From NCBI GenBank assembly GCA_003116975.1, contig BGKB01000105.1:161623-225622 (forward strand): a stretch of 64,000 nt of DNA. Direction: 5' to 3'. The notes beneath the pieces were generated by a model that did not search any database, was not told the DNA's origin, and worked only from the letters and a program-made list of their open reading frames with translations. This document shows positions 1 to 10,208 of the stretch, in pieces. Positions within the stretch are counted from its first letter, which is position 1; each line of letters opens with the position of its first letter. The DNA is from Aurantiochytrium sp. KH105. Its lineage: Eukaryota > Sar > Bigyra > Thraustochytrida > Thraustochytriidae. The translations under genes were made by a program, and so were the position numbers.

Positions 1-222
1 CAGCGCCTCATCTTTGAGGACATGGTTGCTTACCACCCGGAAGAGACCTTTTACACTGCGCAGAACAGCGCTCGCTCCGACGCATCGTCCTCGAGTCGGT
101 CTTCCTCTTCGTCTCTGCCCGTGTCATCAGGACCGGCCTCCCATCAGTACCATCAGAACTTCCCTCGGGTCTCCCACGCCGGTCGTCAGCGCGCTACAGG
201 CGCAGCACAGGCGCACAAGTGA
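1..222 (+). CDS. C-terminal end of a possible MAP kinase (5' end outside the window)
   Basis: The frame is open from base 1 to a TGA at 220-222 and gives 73 residues. It begins with QRLIFEDMVAYHPEE, which resembles the helix that closes the kinase domain of ERK-type MAP kinases (pattern LIFEE..RF.P in ERK2). A low-complexity serine-rich tail follows, then Gln/His/Arg-rich sequence. No catalytic motif lies inside the window, so the kinase call rests on about 15 residues. The tail has no recognisable domain. It could also be the end of another CMGC kinase or an unrelated protein. Confidence 0.45.
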   Translation, partial: QRLIFEDMVAYHPEETFYTAQNSARSDASSSSRSSSSSLPVSSGPASHQYHQNFPRVSHAGRQRATGAAQAHK

Positions 223-916
223 GCGAGTGTCGCGCTTTTTCCTCAACCTTTTTTTTTTTTCTCAACATCAACCTCTACAAATAAGCAGTGTGTCAGCCAG
301 CGAGCTGTCATTCGCATTTCACGTACATACGGGAGCTCCGTTAGCTCGCTCGCTCGCTCGCTCGCCCGGCGCAAGATCGCGTGCGCGGCTTCTTTGAGCA
401 CTTCGACAGAGACCCCAACGCCAACATCAACAACCCCCCCCCCCCCCACCCACCACCACTACCACCAACATACATACAGACATACATACATACATCCACA
501 CACAACCCCTTCCACTTGATGATGACTTTTCAGGCTTATCATCGAACAAGCTCGCGCGCGCGCGGTTGTGCAACGCGCACATCCCCTACACACCACATGG
601 GCTCCTTTCCCGACGACGAGACGGCGCTCTTAACCTTACCTCGCGTCTATTCTTCTCCTCTTTCTTTATCTTTTTGCATTTCCCCAAAGATGTATACCAG
701 TAGCGACTTGAACCCGTTCACCAGTCGACGAACTTCGTCGCGGGAGAAGGGAAAAAAGAAAAGGAAAAAAAGTCCAACAATCAAGCATTCATTACATTTT
801 AGACATTCGTATGATTTTGAGCGCACTAGAAGCGGTTGTAAATGCGTCGCGCTCCCTTACATATCAAAAGGAGAAAGCAACACGAAAAAGGAATAAAAGG
901 CCCTATCACATTATCT
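223..916. other. Intergenic region with simple repeats
   Basis: No convincing gene was seen between the partial kinase and the stop of the RanBP9-like gene. The stretch holds a T run near 248-260, a CTCG tetranucleotide array at about 344-365, a C run at about 434-447 and a CATA array at about 469-493. Both flanking genes end here, so this is convergent 3' flanking DNA. Confidence 0.6.
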
Positions 917-3900
917 TTAAGAGCGCAAGAGCGTTTTTGAGAGGACAAGCTGCGCAAGCACTGTTTCCAGCGCCGCGCGAGGCGTCCTTGAGGCCTGCCA
1001 CGCAATGTCATGATCTGGGCCAAGACTCAGCGAAGCTCTGTTTGCGTGCTGCTTTTGCGCCGTGTTCGCCACACCTGGCTCCAAGGTTTTCAGATCTCCG
1101 CCTTCTGCCTCGCGTTCTTGCTCTTGGGCTTTCGCAGAGGTCTCGACACCCCTCTCTACATCCTCGTAGCACGACTCGGTGTCGCTATCAACGTCGTTGT
1201 CACTGCCGGATTTAGACTTGGTGTTCTCCCCTGCCGTCACTGCGGCTCTTTCATTCGTTTGACGACGAATCTGACTTGGGTCTACCTTGAGAGCCAGCAT
1301 TGCCCGATTTGCCGTATCGGCGACAGCTTCTCGATGATCCTCTGACACAAGCGACGCGTATGGCGAGGTACCAAGGTCATCGTAGGCGACAAGCGGAATT
1401 AGCTTGGTTGCCGTGCTACGCTCCAGCTCCATTTGGGCAAAGTTCACCGCCTTGCGCGAATCCCCCTCGGCGACCAGCTCTACAAAGTGTTGCGCGCGCA
1501 GACACTCCAACGCCCCATTCCGTACCAAGGTGTTGATCGCCGAAGCAGGGTACCAACGCATGAGCCGCTTGACCGCTTCGAGAGGCTTGCGAGCCAGCAC
1601 GAGTCGACGAATCACATCGCGTTTCTGCAGGGTTGCTAGCGGATTTGACTTGGCATCCTCGATCCATGATCCATACGAAGCATCGCAACCTGCCAGATAT
1701 ACAGGGGAAAACACTACCCGCAGAGCGCGTCTGCCGTCGAGACGTGGATCTTTCTTGCACGAACTGGATGCCTCGCCCCCTCTGCCTGGGTCTGACCCTT
1801 GAAAAGCGCCGTTGCCATTTACCTGGCCTGATTCTTCTTCTCCTCCTCCTTCTCCTTCTCCTTCTCCTTCTTCCCCTTCTTCTTGTTTGGATCCGCTGCT
1901 CTTTCTCGGAGTGCCACTCGCGTCCGCCTTGCGGGATTTTTTGGAATCTCGTTTGCCCCTACTCTTGCTGCTCGAGCCGCTGCTGCTCTGGCTTCTCGAG
2001 TCGTTCGTAGAGTTCGTTGCGTCAACATCGCATCCATTCTCATTGCGTGACGTCTTCCCATTCTTTCCGTTTGCGCGAGATCCAGCTTTCAGGAGTGTTT
2101 CCTTTCCAGCCTTGAAAGCACCAGTCTTCGTCCCGCAAACCTGGTCGCGCACCGCGGATTCCTGCTCGAACGCTAATAGCGTGCGCCGATAGCCACTAAA
2201 CTCAAGGTACTCGTGCACAAGACCTGCAATCACTGCGTCCTGACGTGGGTACTGATCCACTTCAGTCGCTTCCGCCGCGCGAATCTCGCTGGAGATTGAG
2301 GAAAGATCGAAAAGAAAGTTTGGCCCAAAATTGGCCTTGACACTTTCTCCTGCAAAAGCCAGGCTCACGCTTGGATAGACAGGAACATCGAGGTTCATCG
2401 CTCGGCTAGGTGACCGAGCATGCGTCGGCATCAGAAATGACCCCGTCTTCGATCCATTCTTGGTGAAAAATACCTCCTTGGCGGCTCGATTTACACCGCA
2501 GCCAATTACATCTCCGTTGCCGAAAGAGCCCAATGCCCCCTGCGAACGCTCCACATCCAGCGCGTACAAATGGCCATCACTGGCCACCAAAGCGATTGCG
2601 TTTGCAAACATGGACAGGGTGCTCATTGATGAGGAAAACGCTTTCATGCCCTCCCCGACTTCAGCTCTCGGCGCCTCGCCGAGGAGGACACCTACTTGAA
2701 TGCCGCACCACTCTTCGTGCGCAGTCACGGCTACTTCGAAATAAGCGAGCTCCTCCGACATGCTCGTGTCGAGGGGGTGACGTGCAAAGACTGTCCCGGA
2801 AAATTGAATCGGGTCGCTCAACTCGCCCCGCGCGCCTGTACTGCTACTTTCGTTGAATGGAAGATTATGCGCCCAGACATACGAGGCAGTGAGTCCATCT
2901 GCCTTGACTGCTACAAAGTCGGGAAAGATTGAGGGATGCCACCGCTGATCAATGGGCGAGTCCGCAACGCCCTGCCGAGATCTCTTTTTCGAGCCAAACT
3001 CAGCTGGTAATGACTCTTCGCGAGGGGCAAGGCGTCGCACTTCGTGCCGCCACGCGTCGTAGCGGGGTCCCGCGCCACGATGAAAGTCCGAAGCGCGAAC
3101 ATGTCTCCAACGTCTGCTTCTATCTGGAGCGCGCATTGGTGCGGTGCCTCGAAGGCTGGTGTCGCGCGAATACACTTCATCAAAGGCGTTGTTTCGGTTT
3201 ATTCTCAAACGGTCTACGTTGGCGTGCTGAGGCCGGCGTGAACGCGTATGGGGTCGACCTGGAAATGCAAGGGACGGTGCCCCAGGCACGCCATTCGACG
3301 ATGTTGTTCGCTCATGTTGTTCCTGTAAAAAGTCCCAGTCAAAGTTATGGGGAAAAGATGACGCGTGGAAAGAGGTCGAATCGCGCCTGGTTTGCAAATG
3401 CGTCCGTGACCCGGGTGGGGCAATTTCTGTTCTTCGTAAGTGCTCCGCAAGGTCCGAGCACTCTGGATCATTCGAGGTGGTCCCAGCAACGGCGGTCTCA
3501 TGCTCGGCTCTCGTATTGGAGTCTGGGACGAATAAACGGTTGATTCGGCGCTCGCGAAAGTGTTCCTCGCTGTTCGCAATATCATAGAGCCGAAGGAAGG
3601 AGCTGTCACCACGAAAGGCAGCCTCATCCTCGAGAGAGCTGATCTCGCGATCGGGAGCCCAGAATCGCGACGGATTCAATCTCTCTTCGACAGCTCGGTG
3701 ATAGGCGTCCTCGACGCTCATGTCGCTCAGAGAATCATCCCCAGCACTTCCACGTGTCAAGCTTCGAAGAGGAAGTACTGATCGTCCTCCACCATCATGG
3801 CTTGAATGTCCTCGCCGCCGCAACACGCGTCTACGCGACGGCAACGCTGCAGCATCCTCCCCCTCCTCATCACTTTCAGCCTCTTCACCGAAATCATCAT

Positions 3901-4001
3901 CATCGTCGTCATCGACGTCGTCATTGTCGTCGTCATCATCGTCTTCATCATCGTCTTCGTCGTCGTTGTCGTCGTCGTCTTCATCATCATCGTCATCATC
4001 G

Positions 4002-4040
<39 letters not shown>

Positions 4041-4705
4041 TCACTATCTTCGTTGTCATCGTTATCTTCGCCTTCGTCTTCCTCATTTTCGTTGACGCCA
4101 GCTTCATCGTCGTTAGCGATATTATCGTCGATGTCATGATCATTGTTGTCGTCATCATCATCAGCGTCGCTGTCGCTATTGTCGTCGCTCTCATCGTCAC
4201 TGTCGCTATTCCTGGCTTCGCTACTCTCTACGCGTTGATCGTTCGCAGCACCCTGGTGGCTTCGTTGATTGGGCAGGCCTCCTTCAAATGTTGAAGTTTC
4301 TTGAAATATGTTTTTGCCTTGAATGTTTCCGTGGGCGTTGTGCTCGTTCTCTACTTCCTCATTGATATCGCTAATACAATCACTGTCACTGTTACGGTCA
4401 CTGTCATCAGCGATACGAAACTTGTACGCTTCACGAAAACCGCCAAGACCCAAACTGCCATCCGCGAACCTTTCTTCGCCTCGCTCAAGGTGCCGCGCCC
4501 TGACGTGCACATCAAGGATATTTCTGTGTTTGGGTTGGGAGAAGGCCGTCAGCGAAGAAGTTTCTGCGCTCGCGCTTTTGGCAATGCTTGCGAACGAGAG
4601 TAGCTTCCGCCAATCGCAAGTGCTATCGAGCATGTTCGAGGCTATCCCTTCGCGCTCACGCGCCTCCCTCGCGTTTACGAAGGACATCTTCTGTACCACC
4701 GCCAT
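917..4705 (-). CDS. RANBP9: RanBP9/RanBP10-like SPRY-LisH-CTLH/CRA protein (GID/CTLH complex subunit)
   Basis: The 1262-residue frame has the domain order of RanBPM/Gid1, a subunit of the GID/CTLH ubiquitin ligase. A SPRY domain lies at about 635-800, a LisH motif at about 818-850 (core LVHEYLEFSGYRRTLLAFEQ), and a CTLH/CRA region at about 1020-1130. Family members place LisH-CTLH-CRA after SPRY to bind other complex subunits. The first 600 residues are disordered, with an unusually long Asp/Glu tract at about residues 160-270. Between LisH and CTLH lies a Ser/Lys/Gly/Glu-rich insert, so the protein is longer than the usual 500-700 residues. The open frame extends to 4804 but only through a TTG. 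The first ATG, at 4705 (MAVVQKMSF), is chosen, and the ATG at 4687 is an alternative. No intron is evident. Confidence 0.85.
3894..4065. repeat. Trinucleotide (GTC/ATC) array encoding poly-Asp in the RanBP9-like gene
   Basis: On the plus strand this is an almost uninterrupted run of CATs and CGTs/CGTC units. On the coding (minus) strand it reads GAC/GAT, giving long Asp runs broken by Glu and Asn. Mixed GAC and GAT codons suggest an old or selected acidic tract rather than one fresh expansion. Confidence 0.85.
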
Positions 4706-5350
4706 GATGTCCTCGCACAAAATGAGTCGCGCGCGACGCAAAGGGTCGCGGATTGAATATTCTGATCTGATCGGAATCGCGTTGGTGCTGCGCGAGAACT
4801 GCAATCTCCTGCAAGGTCTCCTTCACGCCTCGCTTTCGGCCTGTACCTTCGCGCGCTCCTCGACGCTTCTCGCAGGTGCGTCTTCCGGCGCCCGCGAGTT
4901 CCTCAGGGTGGGCTCGAAATTCCGATGCTCTCCGCTCTTTTCACTCCGCTCGCGCGACCAGGCCTTTCACCCCTTCGACGCTACGAGGAGGAGAGGGCAC
5001 CGCGCTGCGCGCGTTCCCGCTCGATGAGCGGCGCGCGGGCCTCCTCGGCGCGCGACGACGCGCGGGCGGATCGTAGGACCGGATCGCGACCCGGGCTTTG
5101 CGGACTGCCTCGTTCTTCATGCAAGCATCCTTTTCTTCTTCTTCTCGCTTCTTCTTCTTCTGCTTCTTCTTCTTGTTTTCACTTTCTCCTTCTTCTCCTT
5201 CTTGTTGTTGTTTTTACTTTCTTCTTGTTGTGGATCGACTTGCTTGCTTGCTGTTTCTTTACTCGGCCTTACTAGCGTAGATTGAGAGCGCGGGCGAGAG
5301 CACGAGCAGGAGCACGAGCACGAGCACGAGCACGGCCAGGCTCGCCCGCC
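4706..5350. other. Divergent intergenic region with pyrimidine tract and GAGCAC array
   Basis: This lies between the RanBP9-like gene (-) and dephospho-CoA kinase (+) and probably carries both promoters. A C/T-rich tract of CTTCTT units covers about 5118-5245. An imperfect GAGCAC hexamer array covers about 5285-5335, just upstream of the chosen ATG at 5351. Open frames crossing it are low-complexity shadows. Confidence 0.6.
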
Positions 5351-6440
5351 ATGACGCGCGTCGTTGGCCTCACCGGGGTAGGTTGGCTTGACGTCTCGAC
5401 CACGGAAACAAACCAAGTGGCGGTCGTAGCTGCGAGGCAAGGGCTGAGAGAGATGGATGGATTGATGGGATGGACTCACTCGGCGCACGTCCAGCTTCGC
5501 GAGGCGAAGCAAGCGCGGAGTAAAAGGCGCGGCAAGGCGAAAAGAGGAGAGAAAAGAAGAGAAGAGGAGCGAAGGGACGAGAAGAGCCAAGACGAGGAGA
5601 GTTTCTTTCACAGCAAAACTGACGATGGATACATGTTCCTTTCTCCACTTCCGCAAAACCCCCTTTTCCATTACTGCACAGGGCATCGCATGCGGCAAAT
5701 CAACAGTGACGGCAGAGCTCGAGAAACGCGGCATCCCAGTCGTGGACTGCGACAAGCTCTCGCGCAAAGTGGTAGAGCCTGGACATGCTGTCTTTGATAA
5801 GATTGTGAAGAAGCACGGAGAAGAAATTCTGCTGCCCGACAAATCTGGCTTGGACCGCAAAAAGCTTGGCGACATCGTCTTCAAGGATGCTGAAAAGCGC
5901 CGCGAGCTCACGGCAATGGTCGGTCCCGCAATCTTTATGGAAATCACCAAGGCTCTGCTTTATAATTTTGCTGTGGGGACGCCGCTCGTAGTCATTGGTA
6001 CGTTTTGGTAGCGCGCGCGAACGGGATTTCTTTCAGAAATATAAGAGAGCGGACGAGCTGACCTTAATTTTCTGCACGCCCTGTTCGCAGATGCGCCCAC
6101 TCTCTACGAGACGGAGCATCTTCTTTACTTGGTCTCGGAAGTCATTGTTGTGGCAGCCTCACAAGAGACTCAAGTAAAACGTATCAAAGAGCGGGACGGT
6201 CTTACTGAAGAGCAAGCCATGGATCGAATCAAGGCGCAAATGCCCGTTGAGGAAAAGGCCAAGCGGGCGAACATTGTCATTCGCAACGACGATTCACTTG
6301 AGAGCTTTCAAAAGCAGGCGAACGAGGTCATCGAGCAGATCGAAGCAAAATACAAGTACAGTCTCTTTGTGTTGTGGAGTCTACCAGGCATTGCACTCAT
6401 TGCGAGTATCATCGTGGGTGCGCAATTTCTGCGCCGCTAA
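5351..6440 (+). CDS. DCAKD: Dephospho-CoA kinase (CoaE/DCAKD family), three exons
   Basis: It catalyses the last step of CoA synthesis, ATP-dependent phosphorylation of the 3'-OH of dephospho-CoA. Exons are 5351-5377, 5682-5997 and 6091-6440. The introns begin GTAGGT and GTACGT and end in CAG. Splicing joins MTRVVGLTG to GIACGKST and so rebuilds the P-loop GGIACGKST. It also joins VVI to DAPTLYET across a phase-1 intron. The product is 230 residues, about the usual size for single-domain eukaryotic dephospho-CoA kinases. Conserved features include VVDCDKLSR after the P-loop, DAP.L.E, and the lid region around RIKERDGLTEEQAMDRI. The last 25 residues are a hydrophobic helix ending in LRR, which suggests tail anchoring in a membrane. 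The stop lies 125 bp from the stop of the convergent deacetylase gene. Confidence 0.9.
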
Positions 6441-6565
6441 TTTTATTTTCAAAAACGATAGCATTCTCGAGCTACGCCCTTCTGCGTCGAGGCCTAAATC
6501 TAGCCTAAAATCTAACACACACATTTCTACATCCGGGTAGACATGTCAAATGCTACGTCTCTCTG

Positions 6566-8353
6566 CTACGACAAGGTTCGGCCAACCGAGGCTAGGGAGC
6601 TCCAGTACGGCTTTTGGGCACGAACACTCGCTTCCACAGCTTTGACTGCTTCGGGTCGCACAAAGGATGACCGGATGCGCGAAACTCGAGCCTCGTGGTC
6701 TTGTTCGCTCGTACATCCAAAGAGCTCCTGCGCGCATGCCGCAAAGGAATCGCTCAGACTAGACAGTTCGTAGCCGCCTTCTAAAACTAAGAGCATCTTA
6801 CCCTGCGCGAGAGATTGGAGTTCGCGTGTCATTGCGGCGAATCCCTGCGGCGAGACCTTGCAACGACCCATTCGGTCGCCCTCGGCCGCATCAAAGCCGG
6901 CAGACACAATGACCATCTCGGGTCGGAATTCGCGCGCGATGGGCATAAGAACATTTTCCCAGGCCATGAGGTACTCGGCGTCGCCGATGCCGTGGCCGTT
7001 CCATGCAACGTTGACATTCGTCCCGGCCGCAAGTCCGCATCCTACGGACATTGGCCCCGCGGACTCGAGCGAGGGGTAGTATCGGCCAAAGTCGAAACGG
7101 TGAACGGAAAAGTACATTACGCGAGGATCTTTGTAAAATGCGTGTTGCGTGCCATTTCCGTGATGAACGTCCCAGTCCACAACGAGAACGCGGGCGAGCC
7201 CGAGCGTATCGACTGCGTATTTTGCCGCAAGTGCCACATTGTTAAAGATACAAAACCCCTGCGCGCAGTGTGCTTCAGCATGATGACCCGGTGGTCGCAC
7301 TAACGCGATCGCACTGCTAACTTCTCCCGCAGCAAGAGACCGAACGCTTTCCAAGCAAGCCCCGACAGCGCGCCGCGCACACGCGACGCTGTGACCATTG
7401 AGGTAGACATCTTCGTGGTCGAGCGTAAATTTTTCGCACAAAGCAGAAACTGCGTCTTTGTCTTCAGCGCTTGTGGCGTCTTTACATTGTCGCTCAATGC
7501 GCGCAAGCTTGCGCACATAGCCTTTGGTGTGAATACTCATGAGTTCGTCGTCTGAAGCATCGCGGACAGGAATTCGCGATGCGGGTTCCCAGAGTCCAAG
7601 AGAATGTAATTTGCGCACGATGGCGTCCAATCGGGCTGGCCGTTCTTCATGGCCTTTGCGGGGACTTGCATGCAGCGCAAAGGACTCGCAATACGCCACG
7701 CCGACACGATGGGCCGCAGTTTCTCCGTCTTCCTTAGCGCTCGCGATAAACAATGATGACGAAGTTGAAGACGATGACTTTGACAACATCATCGACAGAG
7801 AAGGCGACGTTGAAGGCGAGATTGTGGGGGAAGGGCTCGCGTCCTGCGCAGGCCCGGCGTCGTTCGCGAAGCTGGAGCTCTCTCGTCGCTGCATGCCGCC
7901 GTCCCTTGCACACGTGCGCGTGCCGTCGTCCCTTACCTCCTCGTTTTGCGTTTCCGTCTTCTCTTGCACGGCGCTGCGGCGAAGAGCAAATCGCTGCGTC
8001 GGCCTGGCCGCGCGTGAAGTCTTTGCCGAGTCTGCCGCGCGACCTTGCTCTGCCTGCGCAGACAGGTCGCTTTCTCGGTCACTCGAAGCGCAGACGCGCG
8101 AGACTGGCGGCGACGACGACGACGAGACGCCACTGTATGAGTCAGCGTCGTCGACCGGGATGCAATGAAGCGTTGCGCAGGTGGGAACTATGACGACGAT
8201 TCGCACACCTCCCGTTTTTGGAACGCGAGATGTTGAGAGAGAGCGCACCGCCGCCGCGGACGAGCGACCTTTTCTTGGAAATGGACGAGCGGGAGTGAGC
8301 GAGAGGAAGCGAAAAAGCTGGGTCCGTAGGATGCAGAAACATACATACGTCAT
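6566..8353 (-). CDS. Class II-type histone deacetylase
   Basis: This is a zinc-dependent deacetylase of the HDA1/HDAC6-like branch, expected to remove acetyl groups from histone or other lysines. In the 595-residue frame the catalytic domain spans about 218-545. It has RPPGHHA at 353-359 (His-His charge relay), DWDVHHGNGTQ at 393-403 (zinc-ligand Asp and His), SAGFDAAEGD with the third metal ligand, and GGY at 526-528. Tyr528 is the transition-state tyrosine, so the enzyme looks active. The first 200 residues are Ser/Arg-rich and not conserved. Start choice is uncertain: the ATG at 8353 leaves 134 bp to the divergent metacaspase start, and the next ATG at 7894 (MQRRESSSF) still includes the whole domain. 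The early Arg/Ser-rich segment could be an organelle-targeting sequence, but this is not established. Confidence 0.9.
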   Translation of the reverse strand: MTYVCFCILRTQLFRFLSLTPARPFPRKGRSSAAAVRSLSTSRVPKTGGVRIVVIVPTCATLHCIPVDDADSYSGVSSSSSPPVSRVCASSDRESDLSAQAEQGRAADSAKTSRAARPTQRFALRRSAVQEKTETQNEEVRDDGTRTCARDGGMQRRESSSFANDAGPAQDASPSPTISPSTSPSLSMMLSKSSSSTSSSLFIASAKEDGETAAHRVGVAYCESFALHASPRKGHEERPARLDAIVRKLHSLGLWEPASRIPVRDASDDELMSIHTKGYVRKLARIERQCKDATSAEDKDAVSALCEKFTLDHEDVYLNGHSVACARRAVGACLESVRSLAAGEVSSAIALVRPPGHHAEAHCAQGFCIFNNVALAAKYAVDTLGLARVLVVDWDVHHGNGTQHAFYKDPRVMYFSVHRFDFGRYYPSLESAGPMSVGCGLAAGTNVNVAWNGHGIGDAEYLMAWENVLMPIAREFRPEMVIVSAGFDAAEGDRMGRCKVSPQGFAAMTRELQSLAQGKMLLVLEGGYELSSLSDSFAACAQELFGCTSEQDHEARVSRIRSSFVRPEAVKAVEASVRAQKPYWSSLASVGRTLS

Positions 8354-8487
8354 ATCGGCGCGACGTTCGCCCCGCTCGCGAGCCAGCTCAGCTGCACAAC
8401 CTGACGACGTGCACTCCAGGGAAGCGTGGCTTGGCGTGCCGTAGAGCGAAACACTCGCAGAGTATCGAGACGTAGCGAACAGCCAGG
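8354..8487. promoter_or_regulatory. Short divergent promoter region between deacetylase and metacaspase
   Basis: Only 134 bp separate the two most upstream plausible ATGs of head-to-head genes. If the deacetylase starts at 8353, both genes share a compact bidirectional promoter. No TATA box or clear motif was recognised. If the deacetylase really starts at 7894, the shared region is about 590 bp. Confidence 0.35.
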
Positions 8488-9913
8488 ATGAGTGAGACTG
8501 CGCAGAAATTGCGCGAGCAAGACGGGGATTCCCATACAGTCCTGGACCAGCAAAATCTTGAGCAAGTTGGCGATGAGTCGGAACCGCAGGACGAAGACAC
8601 GAAGGTCCGGGAAGCGCAGGAAGCAGCTGCAGAAAATGAAGCCATTGTTGCGGCGCGCGGCGTGCCTACAGCGACGCAGTTCAAAGAACAAAGTGAACTT
8701 GCCATTCCTGCAACAGTGTATATGCTGGCAGGCTGTAAGGACTCTCAGGTTAGCGCAGATGTAAGCGATGTGGCACAGTTGCGGCCCGAAGGAGCTGGCC
8801 TCAGTGGAGGCGCCTGCACCCACGCGTTTATCGGCATGTTAGAGGACACTAGTGAGGCTCGAGCTGCAAGTGCAGAAGAGAGCACGCAAAAAACTTGGCT
8901 CGATATCCTGGACGATCTCCGTGAGCGTCTTGCTCACTATGCTCAGGTCCCGCAGCTCTCCTGCAGTCGGCCTCTGAACATTAGTACCGAGCCCTTTTCG
9001 ATCACCAACCCTGCGCACGAGGAGGGGGTCTCGAAGAAACGAGCTTTGCTTGTAGGAATCAACTATGTGGGGCAAGAGTACCAGCTTGAGGGCTGCGTTA
9101 ATGATGTGCGTGCAGCCAAAGCCTTTCTTCAGGGTCAGGGATTTGCAGACGACGAGATTGTCCTCCTTGTTGACGATGGTCACCATGATTTGCCGACGCT
9201 GCAAAACCTGATTCGGAGCTTCCGTTGGCTCGTCAAAGATGCCAAGGCGGGCGACTCCCTGTATTTTCATTTTGTAAGTTCAACGAGAGATGAAAGAGCG
9301 AGTTGCATCAACAAAAAAGGGCGAGCTTGTGCGCGCCCTAGCGGGGGGGGGGGTGGTCAAGGAGATTTGAAACAAAAGAAAGAAAGGAAAAGAACTAACA
9401 AGCTAGCATGGTCTTCGGCTGACTGTCGGATAATAAAAATAACATTGTATTGCATGTAGTCTGGACATGGGTCGTACGTTCCGGACGATAACGGAGACGA
9501 AGTCGATGGCCAAGATGAGACGATTCTTCCTCTCGACTTTTCCAAAACGGGTGCCATCACGGATGATGTCCTCTTCAAGGAGCTGGTGCTCCCGCTCGTG
9601 GAGGGCGTCCATCTCGTAAGTTGTTCATCAGATTGCTACGCCACGGCATTACGACTGACGCTGCTGCTACTGTTGCTGCTGGTAATTCGCGTAGATGTGC
9701 TTTGTTGACGCCTGCCACTCGGAGTCAATGCTCGACATTCCGTACACTGTCAAAAAAGGGGGGCGCGAGCTCGACATGAATCCCTTGTTCAACTTTTCGA
9801 AGCTTGTAGAAATGGGCCAGAGCGCCATCGAAAGCGTGGAAACTGCAGTGAGCGGTGGCATGCACAACCTTGTTGAATTTGTCAAGGGTCTCGGCTCCGT
9901 CGTTCCCATATAA
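8488..9913 (+). CDS. Type III metacaspase (p10-like module before p20), three exons
   Basis: This is a cysteine peptidase of the caspase/metacaspase clan; metacaspases usually cleave after Arg or Lys and need calcium. Exons are 8488-9273, 9460-9615 and 9695-9913, both introns phase 0 with GTAAGT donors and TAG acceptors, giving 386 residues. The p10-type signature LAGCKDSQVSADV lies near residue 80, before the p20 start KKRALLVGINYVG near 185. In type I and II enzymes the p10 follows the p20, so this is the permuted type III order known from algae and stramenopiles. Catalytic His265 is in SGHGSYVPDD at the start of exon 2. Catalytic Cys321 is in DACHSE near the start of exon 3. Unlike the neighbouring paralogue it lacks a long Gly/Ser tail and has DACHSE instead of DCCHSG. 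Confidence 0.88.
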
Positions 9914-10208
9914 AAAGGATCCTACTGACCCAAAGACAACAACTGAGCGCAGCGCACCTTTGAATGCTCAGACAAGACGAGAGGAGACCAACGAGATCAC
10001 TCCTTTGCGTGCTATGCCATACCCGTCTACGTTTTGTTTCGAACTTACATGCGCCCTGACTTGTAGACCGACCTATCTCCCAGGTCTCTTGAAGTCAGCG
10101 GCCCCTACTCGGCCATCCTTTTCCCATTAGAGAAAGCACGCAACTATTTTGCACATGTCCATAGTCTCAAACATACTCTGCTTTGGCGGCACGGAGCTCT
10201 TTTTGCTG

